Shown here: positions 1 to 8,269 of the stretch, in pieces
Position numbering within the stretch: position 1 is the stretch's first letter
Layout of the letters: each line of letters opens with the position of its first letter
DNA from: Lactifluus volemus
Taxonomy: Eukaryota; Basidiomycota; Agaricomycetes; Russulales; Russulaceae
Direction: 5' to 3'
DNA length: 28,192 nucleotides
Assembly (NCBI GenBank): GCA_022376515.1
Contig: WTXI01000414.1
Location: 1 to 28,192, forward strand
Notes under the pieces: model-generated
What the model was told of the DNA's origin: nothing
The model's database searches: none
The model's input: only the letters and a program-made list of their open reading frames with translations
Translations under genes and position numbers: made by a program

Positions 1-387
1 CCCTGAAAGCTGTACAAAGGTCACAGCCCCTATGGCTGTGTACATAGCCTCGTCTTCTTATATATAAACCCTGTACTTTCTGCCCTAGAGACCTTAAGTC
101 TCAGTTTTGTTTCGCAATCCAAGTTCTTCTATCTATTAGAACCTTGTCTTGCCTAGAAGCATTCGACCTGAGAGAACCCTCTTGACACCACTCTTCACGA
201 CTTCTTGACACTTTGGTCTCACCCTGAGCCCAAAGCCCTTGACCTCTGAAACACTCTTGACTTAGTCGTTTACTAAGTCTCGTCTTTATCGAATCCTTGA
301 TCTTGACTTGCACGTCTTGCAAGTCTTGTTCTTGACTTTACGAACAAATGTACACTTCGTACAAAGGTCCCACTTGGAACCTTAACA
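1..387 (+). repeat. 3' part of an LTR (solo LTR or 3' LTR)
   Basis: The segment has a TATA box (tatatataaa, 59-68) and ends in ccttaaca, the usual TAACA terminus of fungal Ty3 LTRs. The base after it, 388, resumes the reverse-transcriptase reading frame of the neighbouring minus-strand LINE, which fixes the boundary. A short perfect hairpin (CACAGCC/GGCTGTG, 22-40) precedes the TATA box, and cttgac recurs six times between 180 and 340. The 5' end of the LTR is outside the window, so its length, its target duplication and whether an internal region follows cannot be judged. It does not resemble the LTRs of the two complete elements here beyond general architecture. Confidence 0.72.
59..68 (+). 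promoter_or_regulatory. TATA box of the left LTR
   Basis: The motif tatatataaa lies in the LTR in the position expected of the U3/R boundary. By analogy with the two complete elements in the window, transcription would start about 33-35 nt downstream, near 92-94. This is inference from spacing only. Confidence 0.5.
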
Positions 388-1389
388 GAAACCTTGGATG
401 TCGAAGAAGATCGTAGCTGCAACACAATCAGAGGCGAGGCAGGAGTGGACGAGGTGGTTGAGGTGGCCTGCGCCGTCAACCGCGCTACTGAAATCTCTGC
501 TTCCAAACTGGAGCGGGGGCAGGATGTTGAAACGGTTAAGGTTGGACGTGACACGCTTTGCCACGATTTTTTCCAGCAGCTTGCCAGCGCACTCTAAGAG
601 GCTGATGGGTCGGTAAGCTTTGGGGGCGGAGTAGTCGGGTTTGTTAGGCTTTGGGACAACGACAACCCAGGCGCAAGTCCAGGGGTGAACACCGAGTAAA
701 AGACAGGTGGAGAAGAGGGAAGTGAAGCGAGAAGGAGAGGAAGAGAACGCCCACTTCAGCAGTTTGTAGCCAATGCCACTAGGGCCGGGCGCTGAGCTGT
801 TAGATGTGGAGCTAAGGCAAGCGGAGATTTCCGCAGCGGTGACTGGTCCATGGGTACGCACTGGTAGAGGCGCAGGGTCAGAAGGGTGGGAGGGGAGAAC
901 TGGGGGTGGGTTCGGAGGGAAGAAACGGGCAGAAAGAGCATCGGCCATAGTAGGCGGGTGGTGGGTGAGGGTACCTTCGTGAGAGAGAGCCGGGACACGG
1001 GTGACGGCGCGGCCCTTACACCAGCGTGCAGCTCGCCAGAGATCGGACGAGTCGCAACGGTCGAGGAAATTGGAGGCAAATTGACGCTTAGCATCCCAGA
1101 TGGTAAGACGGAGAGCTTGGTAGAGGTGAGGACAGCTAGCAGCAGGGGCCTGTTTCCATAGCGCGAGAGCGCCAGAGCAGTCGTCGTTCCACCAACAAGC
1201 TCCTCTGGGATCAGGGGGTCGGCAAGGTGCAAAGAGAGTGTCAGAGATGGAGTCGATGTCCCGTAGAAGAGCCGCTGCCTTGTCGTGGACGGAGAGGGGC
1301 GTGGCAAGGGAGGGGGGAAAAGAGAGGCCAGCGAAGGCTGCCTTCCAGGAGTCTTCTAAGTCGTCATTGACGCGAAAGCCTGGGAGCAA
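388..1389 (-). pseudogene. LINE ORF2, reverse transcriptase N-terminal part, truncated
   Basis: This is the continuation of the endonuclease ORF in another frame. It contains a typical LINE RT entry region: a connector, SAPGPSGIGYKLLKW, then PKAYRPISLLECAGKLLEK (RT motifs 1-2) and the beginning of motif A, FFDIQGF. Coding stops exactly there: the two codons after GF belong to the adjoining LTR and read Cys-stop. The YxDD motif and everything after it are therefore absent. The frame change relative to the endonuclease ORF lies around 1390-1405 in a C/G-rich run and looks like a single-base indel. As it stands it cannot encode a working polymerase. Confidence 0.85.
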
Positions 1390-2146
1390 AGGTAGAGGGG
1401 GAGGGGCCAGAGGAGAGGGGAAAGAGAGCGGTGTGGTCGGAGCCTAGAGAGAGATCAAAAGAAATGAGTGGATCCGCGAAGCGATCACTAGAGAGGGCCA
1501 GTGGGTTGAGAAAGAGAAGGTCGAGCGTGGAGGGGGTCTGGCCAGGGAGACCGCGCCACGTGACAACACCAGCCGGGTTGCGGCAGGAGAGGTGTTGGTC
1601 CAAGAGCCAAGTCTCAAGGTTCTCCGCCCAGGGAGAGCGAGCAAGACGAGGTGGGGACCAGAGAGAGCTGTGAGTGTTGAAGTCTCCAACCACTAGGGTG
1701 GGGACAGTAGAGTCAAGAGAGGAGTCGAGGAGGCCGTGGAGAGAGTGTCCTTTTTCGGGGACTTGGTGGTAGACGTTGATGAGACGGAAGCGGTGGCCCG
1801 GGCCAAAGTCGAAGTCGACAGCCATGCGCGTAGCCGAAGAGAGAGGAGGGAGTATTTGAAGGACAGGAGAGCACAAAGAGAGAAGGGATTGACGGACATA
1901 TACCAGAACCTTTGCCACTTCGGAGCAGCCGAGGACAGGTTGAACGCAGAGCCAAAGATTGTTTAGGGCGCCACCGAGAACCGGGGAGCCAGAGGGGTCA
2001 GAATCAGAAGGAGCGGTGGAGACAGGACTGAACCAGGGTTCCTGTATGGCGATAATGTGAGCATCGGAGTCATGGAGGAGTACATGCGTCATTTCGTTGC
2101 AGCGTCGCATGTTTACCGATAGAATCTTTAGGGCGTCTAAAATCAT
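1364..2146 (-). CDS. LINE ORF2, APE-type endonuclease domain
   Basis: The 260-codon frame starts with MILDALKILSVNMRR and has the hallmarks of an apurinic/apyrimidinic-type endonuclease, which nicks target DNA to prime reverse transcription. Visible residues are the Asn of SVNMRR, the Glu of IQEPW, the Asp and Asn of VVGDFNTHSSLW, the TPSTLDLLF block and the catalytic SDH of GSDHTALF. All expected active-site positions are present, so this domain looks intact. The frame ends soon after SDH because of a frame break; the reverse transcriptase follows in the next frame. The start codon overlaps the stop of ORF1 as ATGA (complement of 2143-2146). Confidence 0.85.
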   Translation of the reverse strand: MILDALKILSVNMRRCNEMTHVLLHDSDAHIIAIQEPWFSPVSTAPSDSDPSGSPVLGGALNNLWLCVQPVLGCSEVAKVLVYVRQSLLSLCSPVLQILPPLSSATRMAVDFDFGPGHRFRLINVYHQVPEKGHSLHGLLDSSLDSTVPTLVVGDFNTHSSLWSPPRLARSPWAENLETWLLDQHLSCRNPAGVVTWRGLPGQTPSTLDLLFLNPLALSSDRFADPLISFDLSLGSDHTALFPLSSGPSPSTFAPRLSRQ

Positions 2147-3480
2147 GGAAGTTTGGCAACCGACCGTTCGAAGGTGACAATCGTAGTGTCCTCTAGGGCG
2201 AGGGACTCTAGCTCTTCCAAGGGGATGGCATCGGGCCTAGTGGCCATCTCGCGGGCATGGGAGGTGATCAGGGCCGTGGGGATGGGGTTGACAGGGCGGT
2301 TGACGATTTTGCGAGGCTTGGGACGGGAGATCGCGGTAACGGCAGGGCCGGCAGTGGAGGGGAGGGGAACCGGGGTGGTTTCTGGAGGAGAGGAGGGGGC
2401 TTGAACATCATCTTCCGCAGACGGGGGAAGATGGTAAGCCGCGCGTAGGGGGCAGGATGGGTCTAGGACGGAGTGGCCTTTGCCATTGGGACCCTTTTTG
2501 GTTTTGCGCCGGAGGCGAGCGCAGTTGAGACAGGTGGGTTCGCATGAGCAGACATCAATAGTGGCATGTTTGTCAAGGGTCGGGCATAGGTGGGCATGTT
2601 GTGCATGGGTGTGAGGGCCGCTACAGAGGGGGCAGATAGGGGTTGAGGACTTAACGGGGCATCGGTCCGTGGAGTGGTTGAGAGTCCAGCAGCGGTCGCA
2701 TTGACGAAGGAACGGGCGTGATTTGAAGAGAGCGACCTTGGTATGTTCGCCGAAGAAGGCAGGAGGGGAGCGGATCAGGCGGGGAACGATGGAGCCGTCT
2801 GGGTTGAGGATAGTGAGGAGAATGGAGGCATGTCGGGCAAAGAGGTCGATTTCGGAGTCTTGGCGTAACCAACGCAGGGGGGCAAGGAGGGTAACGCCCT
2901 CGAAGGTTGGGTTCAAGATGATTTCGCTGAGGAGGGCGTCCTCAGAAGGGAGGGAGCAGTTTTCATCACGTATGACTGGGACTCCGTTGATGAGGATGTT
3001 GGCAGTACCCTTCTGAGGGGCGAGCCAGCAGTTCGGGAAAGGGTTGAGAAGAACTTTGCATACCCTTTGTACGGCCTCGAGAGTGGGGGACCCTGCGAAA
3101 GTGAGAATGAAGTTGTGAGAGTTAGGACCGGCCCATTTGCCGGCAAGCAGGGTGACGGCATGCCGGTCAGTGGGGGTGCATTGGTGGAGGCGGAGTTGGA
3201 GGTCTCTAGTGATGTCGCCGGCATCCCCTCGGGCGGGCTCCCCGAGTTGAACTGGGGAGGTGCGAACAATCACATAGTTTGTGGAGGTGGTGGGAGGGGG
3301 TGGTTTCTGCGTCTTGGGAGGAGAGGGAGCGGGTTTGGTGAGGTAGAGGTCGATGATTGCAGTAGCCGTGAGGTTTGTGTCAGCGATACGTCGGCCAGTG
3401 CGGGCCTTGTACGCCGCGAGGAGCTGGGGGCAGGTCATCTTCAAGAGCTCCGCCTTTGTTAGGACGGAGGGAGGGGGGGG
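2143..3480 (-). CDS. LINE ORF1, C-terminal zinc-knuckle part
   Basis: This is the nucleic-acid-binding half of ORF1, which in LINEs coats the element RNA. It carries a canonical CCHC knuckle (CDRCWTLNHSTDRC, C-x2-C-x4-H-x4-C, near 2700-2659), then CPLC with a His/Cys-rich tail and a further Cys cluster (CSCEPTCLNC). The open frame extends back to 3792, but upstream of about 3480 the neighbouring frame looks like the real coding sequence, so I place the join in the G run at 3471-3480. Before the knuckles is an alpha-helical stretch (KAELLKMTCPQLLAAYKART). The stop overlaps the ORF2 start. Function is by family; I cannot test it. Confidence 0.75.
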   Translation of the reverse strand, partial: PPPPSVLTKAELLKMTCPQLLAAYKARTGRRIADTNLTATAIIDLYLTKPAPSPPKTQKPPPPTTSTNYVIVRTSPVQLGEPARGDAGDITRDLQLRLHQCTPTDRHAVTLLAGKWAGPNSHNFILTFAGSPTLEAVQRVCKVLLNPFPNCWLAPQKGTANILINGVPVIRDENCSLPSEDALLSEIILNPTFEGVTLLAPLRWLRQDSEIDLFARHASILLTILNPDGSIVPRLIRSPPAFFGEHTKVALFKSRPFLRQCDRCWTLNHSTDRCPVKSSTPICPLCSGPHTHAQHAHLCPTLDKHATIDVCSCEPTCLNCARLRRKTKKGPNGKGHSVLDPSCPLRAAYHLPPSAEDDVQAPSSPPETTPVPLPSTAGPAVTAISRPKPRKIVNRPVNPIPTALITSHAREMATRPDAIPLEELESLALEDTTIVTFERSVAKLP

Positions 3481-4162
3481 ATTGTGAGGAGGGGACTGGA
3501 GGAGAGGGGTTCCGAGTGCGTGGGCGTGAGGCCTGGGCGTAGGAGGGGCCGGCCCATCCTTTGCCTTTACCCTTGGGGCCGCCAATTGTGTGCCAGTTGG
3601 AAGGGGAGTGGGGGGGCGCCTCCTCGTAACCGGCGGCTGTCGCGGGATCCGTGGGGATCGGGAAATCGAGCTGCATGGTTGTATCTTGGTCGTCAATGCG
3701 TGTAGCGGGGGCTGGGATGGTGGGAACGCGGCTGGGGAGGACGGGACGTGGAGGTTGTATGGGGGGAACGATAGGGGCAGTACTTGGGGCAACGGGTGCG
3801 GCAGAGGAAGGAGTGGGGTTCAGGGGTACTGGTGTCAGAGGAAGGGGTGCCATCGGGGTGTCGTCGTCATGGCCGTCTTGGAAGTCCCAGAGGGAGGCCA
3901 CCTTGAGGCAGTCAACACGATCAGAGACATGTTTCAGAGCAGAAGTGAACGTAGCGATGGTGGCCTCAAGGTGCCTGACCTTTGCAACAAGGGGGTTGGT
4001 AGCAGGTGGATCGGAAACGAGGGGAGGAGCGATGGGGGGGGGGATGGGAGCAGGTGTCGAAACAATGGGGTCAGGGGGAATGGAGATGAATTGTGACTGT
4101 TGGGAAGAGTCATCGAGTGAGAGAGGAGGGGGGTCAAGAGTTGCAATGGCAGGAGTGGACAT
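3480..4162 (-). pseudogene. LINE ORF1, middle Pro/Ser-rich part
   Basis: The open frame runs from MSTPAIATLDPPPLSLDD. It is proline- and serine-rich and includes a short helical stretch (VAKVRHLEATIATFTSALKH) and the block NWHTIGGPKGKGKG followed by SYAQA. Blocks of that kind are common in the linker of fungal LINE ORF1 proteins (from memory). It joins the zinc-knuckle part through a frame break at the G run 3471-3480, and joins the upstream coiled-coil part through another near 4165-4185. It may start at the ATG at 4162 or be an internal part of a longer ORF1; I favour internal because coding-like sequence continues upstream. Confidence 0.6.
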
Positions 4163-4164
4163 GG

Positions 4165-4698
4165 GGTGCGGTCAGGGGAGGCGTTAGACCCGGTCCGGGA
4201 GGTCGGGCGGGCCAGGGGGTCGATGCGATGTAGTTTTCGGGCCGCCTTGGCCGTAGACTTCGGTGGGGGGGCCAGGGCCCGGGCGGCCTGTAGGCGCGCT
4301 TCTTCCTTGGCTTCCTGGTTTGAAATCTTAAGCTGGTTCTTGTAGGCCAGGAGATTGACGTCGAAATTGGAGCGGAGTTGTTCCTTGTAGGCGGTGTATT
4401 CAGAGTCAAGGTCAGAATGGGTGATGGCCTTGAGGTGTTCCCACTCGGCGGTGCGAGCCTCGGCAGCCTGGAGTTGGAGGTCAGCAAAAGCCTTGCGGGT
4501 GAGCCGATCAATCGTGTTGCGGCACTCCGGCTCGGCTAGGGCAGGGATGAGGACATCTTTAACATGCATGGCGATCTGGTGGATCCAATCGTTGAAGGCG
4601 GGAGTGGCTGGGTTGACGGGGGTGTCGAGGAGTTGGGCAAGCATGGTAGACTCAATGTCAATGAGGGTGTCCGCATGCCAGTCATCGGCATCATGGAC
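4165..4698 (-). pseudogene. LINE ORF1, coiled-coil part left of the DNA transposon
   Basis: The frame reads from the target duplication (LVHDADDWHADTLID) through MLAQLLDTPVNPATPAFNDW and a charged helical stretch (EWEHLKAITHSDLDSEY, then YKEQLRSNFDVNLLAYKN) that should form a coiled coil, as expected for ORF1 multimerisation. It changes frame near 4165-4185. Removing the inserted element together with one copy of the 8-bp duplication joins this frame, in phase and without a stop, to the coding sequence at 7325-7974. That is direct evidence that the two parts were one ORF before the insertion. Confidence 0.7.
4691..4698. repeat. Left target-site duplication, TCATGGAC
   Basis: The 8 bp TCATGGAC sit directly before the left end of the DNA transposon and are repeated without mismatch directly after its right end. 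An 8-bp duplication is the size made by hAT-superfamily transposases. Confidence 0.88.
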
Positions 4699-4724
4699 TA
4701 GACTGTCTGGGGGCCGGGCCGGCC
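4699..4724 (+). repeat. Left terminal inverted repeat of the hAT-like element
   Basis: The left end starts TAGACTGTCTGGGGGCCGG and pairs with the reverse complement of 7291-7316, differing at positions 10, 20 and 25. Confidence 0.85.
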
Positions 4725-4875
4725 CTCGTTGGCCCTAGGGCCGGGCCAGCAATTTGCTGGCCCTTGAGGGGCCGGGCCAGCACCAGGGTGGCCCTGCCCT
4801 TATTTCCAGGGCCAGGGCCAGAGAGTTTTACGACCGGCCCTTAGGGTTGGCCCTAGGGCCGGCCCTGCCCTGGCT
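4725..4875. repeat. Left subterminal GC-rich repeat block
   Basis: Repeated GGCCCTAGGGCC, GGGCCAG and GGCCCTG units fill this stretch, including a perfect hairpin (GGGCCAGCA, loop att, TGCTGGCCC; 4743-4763). The same motifs recur at 7203-7290, as expected for subterminal transposase-binding repeats of hAT elements (family knowledge). Confidence 0.7.
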
Positions 4876-4974
4876 ACCCTAAACAGGGTGGTGTGGCGGT
4901 GGGGAAGGGGGCGCGCTGCGGGCGCGCAGAACAGCGGTGTGGGAGGCGTCAGGAACAGTGCAGGTCCAGCGACA

Positions 4975-5290
4975 GCGGCGTCAGGACACCACCCGCTGTG
5001 TGGGCCACAACGGTCGCATCTGGAACGGCGGCGGCGGGACAGCAACCGCTGTGTCGGGCAGCAATGGCTGCGTTGGGAACGGCGGCGGCGAGGGGGGAGA
5101 TGGTAGGGGCGGCACCGTCAGGACAGCAACCGCTGTGTGGGCCACAACGGTCGCGTCTGGAACTGCGGCGGCGGGACAGCAACCGCTGCGTCGGGACAGC
5201 AACGGCCGTGTTGGGAACGGCGGCGGAGAGGGGGGCGGCACACTGCGTTACTGCCACGTTGGGAATGGCGGCGGGCGAAGGGGGAGATGG
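4975..5290 (+). repeat. Degenerate minisatellite, about 60-70 bp units
   Basis: About five imperfect tandem units are visible. Each contains a form of GGACAGCAACCGCTGTGT, then a form of ACGGTCGCGTCTGGAACGG and a GGCGGCGGC run. All three + frames and the minus frames stay partly open here only because the unit lacks stops, so no protein is called. Confidence 0.7.
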
Positions 5291-5299
5291 CAGGTGCGG

Positions 5300-5850
5300 C
5301 ACAGAGTGGAGGGGACCCGCGCACGCCATAGCACAAGTCACTGGCGTCAGGGGCTCGGACGGTCACAACAGCGACGCCCGAGCGACCGTGACGCCAATAG
5401 ACTGTCTACGGGTGGGTGCAGGGACACCCTCGAAGGGGATGTAGGAGGGGAAAGGGAACAAGAAAGTAAAAGAAAGATTAGTTGTGAAAAGTCAAAAAAA
5501 AGAACCATGACACACCAATGGACCAAGCTAACAGGTCATGGCAGTGGTAGCGGCGAGGGGGAGGTGTCGCGATGATGGCAACAGAAGGCGGCGGCACCAG
5601 AGGGCAGGGTGACAGAAGAGTCCGAAAATCCGAGGCGTGAGACGGGGCGATAGCGGCGACAGAGAAGGCGCGAGAGAAGGGAGGGAGAAGACAGAGGTAA
5701 TGGCGGAAAACGAGTGGGCACGGGCACAGCGACACGGGGCAAGGGAGGATCACAAGGCAAGCGCGAGAATTCAACATGTTGAAAAAGTAAACCTGGGCGC
5801 GGACTGAGGCAAGACAACAGTTTAAGAGAAGCTATGGAGGAAAAAAATAT
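5300..5850. other. Internal hAT-like sequence, no feature recognised
   Basis: This stretch has mixed purine-rich sequence with no convincing frame, no transposase motif and no clear repeat. I see nothing to annotate between the minisatellite and the tRNA-like unit. Confidence 0.4.
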
Positions 5851-5853
5851 CAA

Positions 5854-5934
5854 GCTTGGATGGTGTAATGGTAAAGATGATATCAGCTTCAATTTTTGTG
5901 TGCACTGGTTGAGAGTTCAAATCCCGGGGTGTGC
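5854..5934 (+). ncRNA. tRNA-derived sequence (pol III A and B boxes), SINE-like or tRNA relic
   Basis: TGGTGTAATGG (5861-5871) fits the A-box consensus TRGYNNANNNG, and AGTTCAAATCC (5914-5924) fits the B-box RGTTCRANTCC, at the spacing of a tRNA gene. The acceptor and T stems pair poorly, so this is not a working tRNA; it is better read as the head of a SINE or a decayed tRNA copy. An AT-rich tail with a run of T follows (to about 6021). Confidence 0.55.
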
Positions 5935-6021
5935 AATTATCAGAAGGGGGCCTGTGAGTTGATTATGTGATCAAGTGTGAGAAAGTTTTACCAGAACTAA
6001 TTAATTAACTAAATAGTTTTT

Positions 6022-6095
6022 TTAAGGGGTGGGGCCGGGTCGGCCCCGGGCCGGCCCCGGGTCGGGCCAGGGCCAGCCAATGCTGGCCCCCCCAG
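6022..6095. repeat. Internal GC-rich block resembling the element ends
   Basis: Units of ggccggg and gggccag and the hairpin-like GGCCAGCcaatGCTGGCC resemble the left subterminal block at 4725-4763. It may mark the end of a nested related element or a partial duplication; no matching TAGACTG terminus was found next to it. Confidence 0.45.
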
Positions 6096-7184
6096 GGACC
6101 TTGAACCCGAACCACCACCATGGTTAGAGGTTAGACAACCCTTCGCTCCGGCGAAGGCAAGGTTGAGAAGGAGCATACAACTCACTCTCGGAGACACCAA
6201 CCGCCCCCTAGAAGACGACCACTCCAGAAATGCGTTAGACCACCGCAGACCCCCTCCAGACCCAGAGGGCCACAGAGACTGAACCTGTATGACCACTTGA
6301 CCGGTCTTATACAACCCCTTAGCCTAGACAATGCTACCCCCCCACCCCTGTAATAACCTCCCGAAAACAAAATAAACCATGTACCCCAACTTTAATCACC
6401 TCCTATATTGATTTTACTGTAAGACCCCCCCCCCCTGTAACTGTAAGGTAAACTATCCAAAACTGTAACGAACCCCCCCCCCCCCTGACAGCATGCACCG
6501 AACGCTGCAACGAACACCCACCCAAACTGCCCCAACTCCTCACCAACATGGATGACGCCTCCACATCCCCCCACAGACCAACTCTCCAAAAGCAGAAAAA
6601 GAGCCCTTTCAGACACCCGCTCGGAACAAACCCGGAAGAGAAACCAACCCCCTGGAAAACAAGGCACCATCAATCGGCTAATATGCCAACCGAGACCCAC
6701 CCCTGCCACCCGTCACTGCCGCAAGACAGGCCGCTTGTGCACCAACAACAGGCGAAAAACGCCGCCATCACCCTTCCTCACTGATGTCAAAAATGCTAGA
6801 GAAAAGAATAAGAATAAAATGGAGATAAGACAAAAGTAATACACACAAAGAACACGATAACCCAATGACAAGGTAGCGGTGACAAATACCTTGAGAGCGA
6901 AATCACCAATGACAAGGGTTAAAATAACCTGGGAAAATGCCCTTAAAAAGAAAGAAATTCCAGGAACTCCATCCAGATTGGATCACTCGAGACGAGGTTT
7001 TTTAGTGGGTAGTAAACACGGAAATACCGCCTCCTGAGCCCCACACTACCCCGTAACAGGGGTGTGCGTAAACGCATTTTTTGCCCTCCTTCTGAGCCTG
7101 GACCACTACGGTCCGCTTCAGCGCATTAGGTTAGAAGTTGTTAGGTAACATAGTTACTACCTTTGGCTACCTAATACATCGCTT
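6096..7184. other. Internal hAT-like sequence with poly-C runs, no gene
   Basis: No coding frame with recognisable domains is present on either strand. Two C homopolymers (about 6426-6435 and 6474-6485) follow similar ctgtaac-containing sequence. Near the end, TTAGGTAAC (7151 on) and GGCTACCTAA (7164-7173) form a partial inverted repeat just before a run of 15 A (7187-7201), which could be the tail of a short retroposon on the + strand. Confidence 0.35.
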
Positions 7185-7186
7185 TT

Positions 7187-7201
7187 CAAAAAAAAAAAAA
7201 A
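7187..7201 (+). repeat. Poly-A run, possible retroposon tail
   Basis: About 15 A follow the inverted repeat around 7151-7173 and directly precede the right subterminal block. It may be the 3' end of a short retroposed sequence whose 5' end I cannot define. Confidence 0.35.
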
Positions 7202-7202
7202 A

Positions 7203-7290
7203 TGCTGGCCCTTTAAGGGCCAGGGCCAACTGCAGGGTGGACCGGCCCTGAGGGCCAGGGCCAGGGCCAGGCAAAATAGGGGGGGCTGTG
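7203..7290. repeat. Right subterminal GC-rich repeat block
   Basis: It carries tandem GGGCCAGGGCCAGGGCCAG and ctggccctttaagggccag. It resembles the left block in both orientations because the motifs are near-palindromic. Confidence 0.65.
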
Positions 7291-7316
7291 GCCCGGACCG
7301 GCCCCCGGACAGTCTA
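7291..7316 (-). repeat. Right terminal inverted repeat of the hAT-like element
   Basis: It ends ...CCGGACAGTCTA and is the inverted counterpart of 4699-4724 (23 of 26 positions). Confidence 0.85.
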
Positions 7317-7324
7317 TCATGGAC
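7317..7324. repeat. Right target-site duplication, TCATGGAC
   Basis: It is identical to 4691-4698 and directly abuts the right inverted repeat. On the minus strand it encodes the Val-His-Asp shared by both halves of the LINE ORF1. Confidence 0.88.
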
Positions 7325-7974
7325 AAGGCGAGCATGGGCAGCATTGAAGATCGTGGTGTGGGCCGCACAGAGATCATTTCCACAGGTCATGAGGGTGGCC
7401 CAGAGATCAGAATCGGGAGGGAGGGTGGCATTGCAATCATCAAGGCAACGCATACAGACAGACCAGGAACCAGGGTGGTCTTTAACCGAGGAGAGGACAG
7501 AAGAGAGGGTGGAAAGGGTCTTGGCAAAGAGATGGAAATGAGACTCATCAGAGTCCACCATGGCACGGAGGGGGTAGGTATCCGCAAGGCGGTCAGGGTT
7601 GACGTGGGACAGAACACGGCGAAAGCTGGCGTGCATCTGTAGGAGGAGGTTGTTTGCAACACGGAGCCAAACGATGTGTGGGACACCGAGGTTATCCGGA
7701 GTGGCGAAACTGTGACTGAAGAATTCGGAGAGGCGGACGAGGGCGTCCCAGGCGGTCCCTCCGTTGGGGACCTCGTCAAAGAAAGAGGAATCAGGGATAG
7801 GAAGGGCGTCGGTGGTGTGGGCCAAGTCAGGGTCCCCCGTGACAAGGCGGATGAGTTGAAGTCCAAAAGGAGGGGGACCGGGACAGTGGGGATGTTGGGG
7901 ACGTATTCCTCTGGGAGTGGCGGGAAGTGAGGAGAAGGGGGAGGGGGAGAGGCAGGGCGGACAGTGGGGTCCAT
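7325..7974 (-). pseudogene. LINE ORF1, N-terminal part right of the DNA transposon
   Basis: The likely start is the ATG at 7974 (MDPTVRPASPPPPSPHFP). A frame break around 7870-7885, in a G/C run, leads into the second frame: FGLQLIRLVTGDPDLAH, then ALPIPDSSFFDEV, a helical Leu-rich region, and NAAHARLVHD at the transposon junction. It has no named domain that I recognise. It is assigned to ORF1 because the frame continues exactly into the 4165-4698 part after the transposon and one target duplication are removed. The Pro-rich N terminus fits fungal LINE ORF1 proteins. Confidence 0.65.
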
Positions 7975-8183
7975 GGAGGGAGGAGGGGAGGAGGAAGGGA
8001 AGTGGGAGAGTGGGCAAGACAACGTAGAATTGGAAGAAAGGAGCCATGAGTATGAAAAACAGTGACAAAAGGACGTACCAGCTATTCAGGTCGCGAGGAT
8101 ACCAGGCAGGTTCTTAAGAGATGGTGGTGGTAAGAGGTCAAGGAGGGATGGATTTGCTACTGTTTTCCGTCTATTTTTCAACT
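7975..8183 (-). other. Probable 5' leader of the LINE
   Basis: This non-coding stretch lies between the ORF1 start and the LTR junction. Its right limit depends on where the LTR at about 8184 begins. No promoter motif is recognisable. Confidence 0.4.
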
Positions 8184-8269
8184 TGTGTTGTGACCTAGGA
8201 TCCCCTTCCTTGGCCAGCCCCCTCTGTTCGACTTCTAGGGGCTGTGCATCGCCGTTTTGGACGTATATT

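Larger units (their letters stand above)
4699..7316. mobile_element. Non-autonomous hAT-like DNA transposon
   Basis: The element is 2618 bp. Its ends start TAGACTGTC and are inverted repeats matching at 23 of the first 26 positions. It is flanked by a perfect 8-bp target duplication. Both ends also hold GC-rich subterminal repeats of GGGCCAG/CTGGCCC type. Size of duplication, TAG-type termini and subterminal repeats point to the hAT superfamily. No transposase-like frame is visible on either strand: the longest internal frames are low-complexity minisatellite or shadow frames. It must therefore depend on a transposase supplied elsewhere. It inserted into the LINE ORF1. Internal parts (tRNA-like unit, second GC-rich block, poly-C and poly-A runs) suggest it has itself collected sequence. 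Confidence 0.8.
388..8183 (-). mobile_element. Degenerate Tad1-like LINE (non-LTR retrotransposon), interrupted
   Basis: Read right to left, the element has a short 5' leader (about 8183-7975), a long ORF1 with CCHC knuckles, then ORF2 with an APE-type endonuclease and the first part of a reverse transcriptase. It is cut at 387/388 by an LTR, so the rest of ORF2 and the 3' end are missing from the window. A 2618-bp DNA transposon splits ORF1 at 4699-7316. Several 1-nt frame breaks, mostly in runs of G or C, show that it is inactive or that the sequence is imperfect there. Assignment to the Tad1 group is from ORF layout and general RT/endonuclease style, not from a tree. The 5' end at 8183 is approximate, set by the apparent LTR start. 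Confidence 0.8.

Noticed and set aside
4893..5575. Overlapping open frames on both strands with Gly/Ala/Arg-rich products
   Set aside because: They come from a GC-rich minisatellite lacking stops in several frames; no domain, and the products are simple repeats.
5854..5934. Functional tRNA gene
   Set aside because: Promoter boxes fit, but acceptor and T stems have several mismatches.
4699..7316. Hidden hAT transposase
   Set aside because: No frame longer than the minisatellite shadows, and no RNase-H-fold or BED-finger-like motif on either strand.
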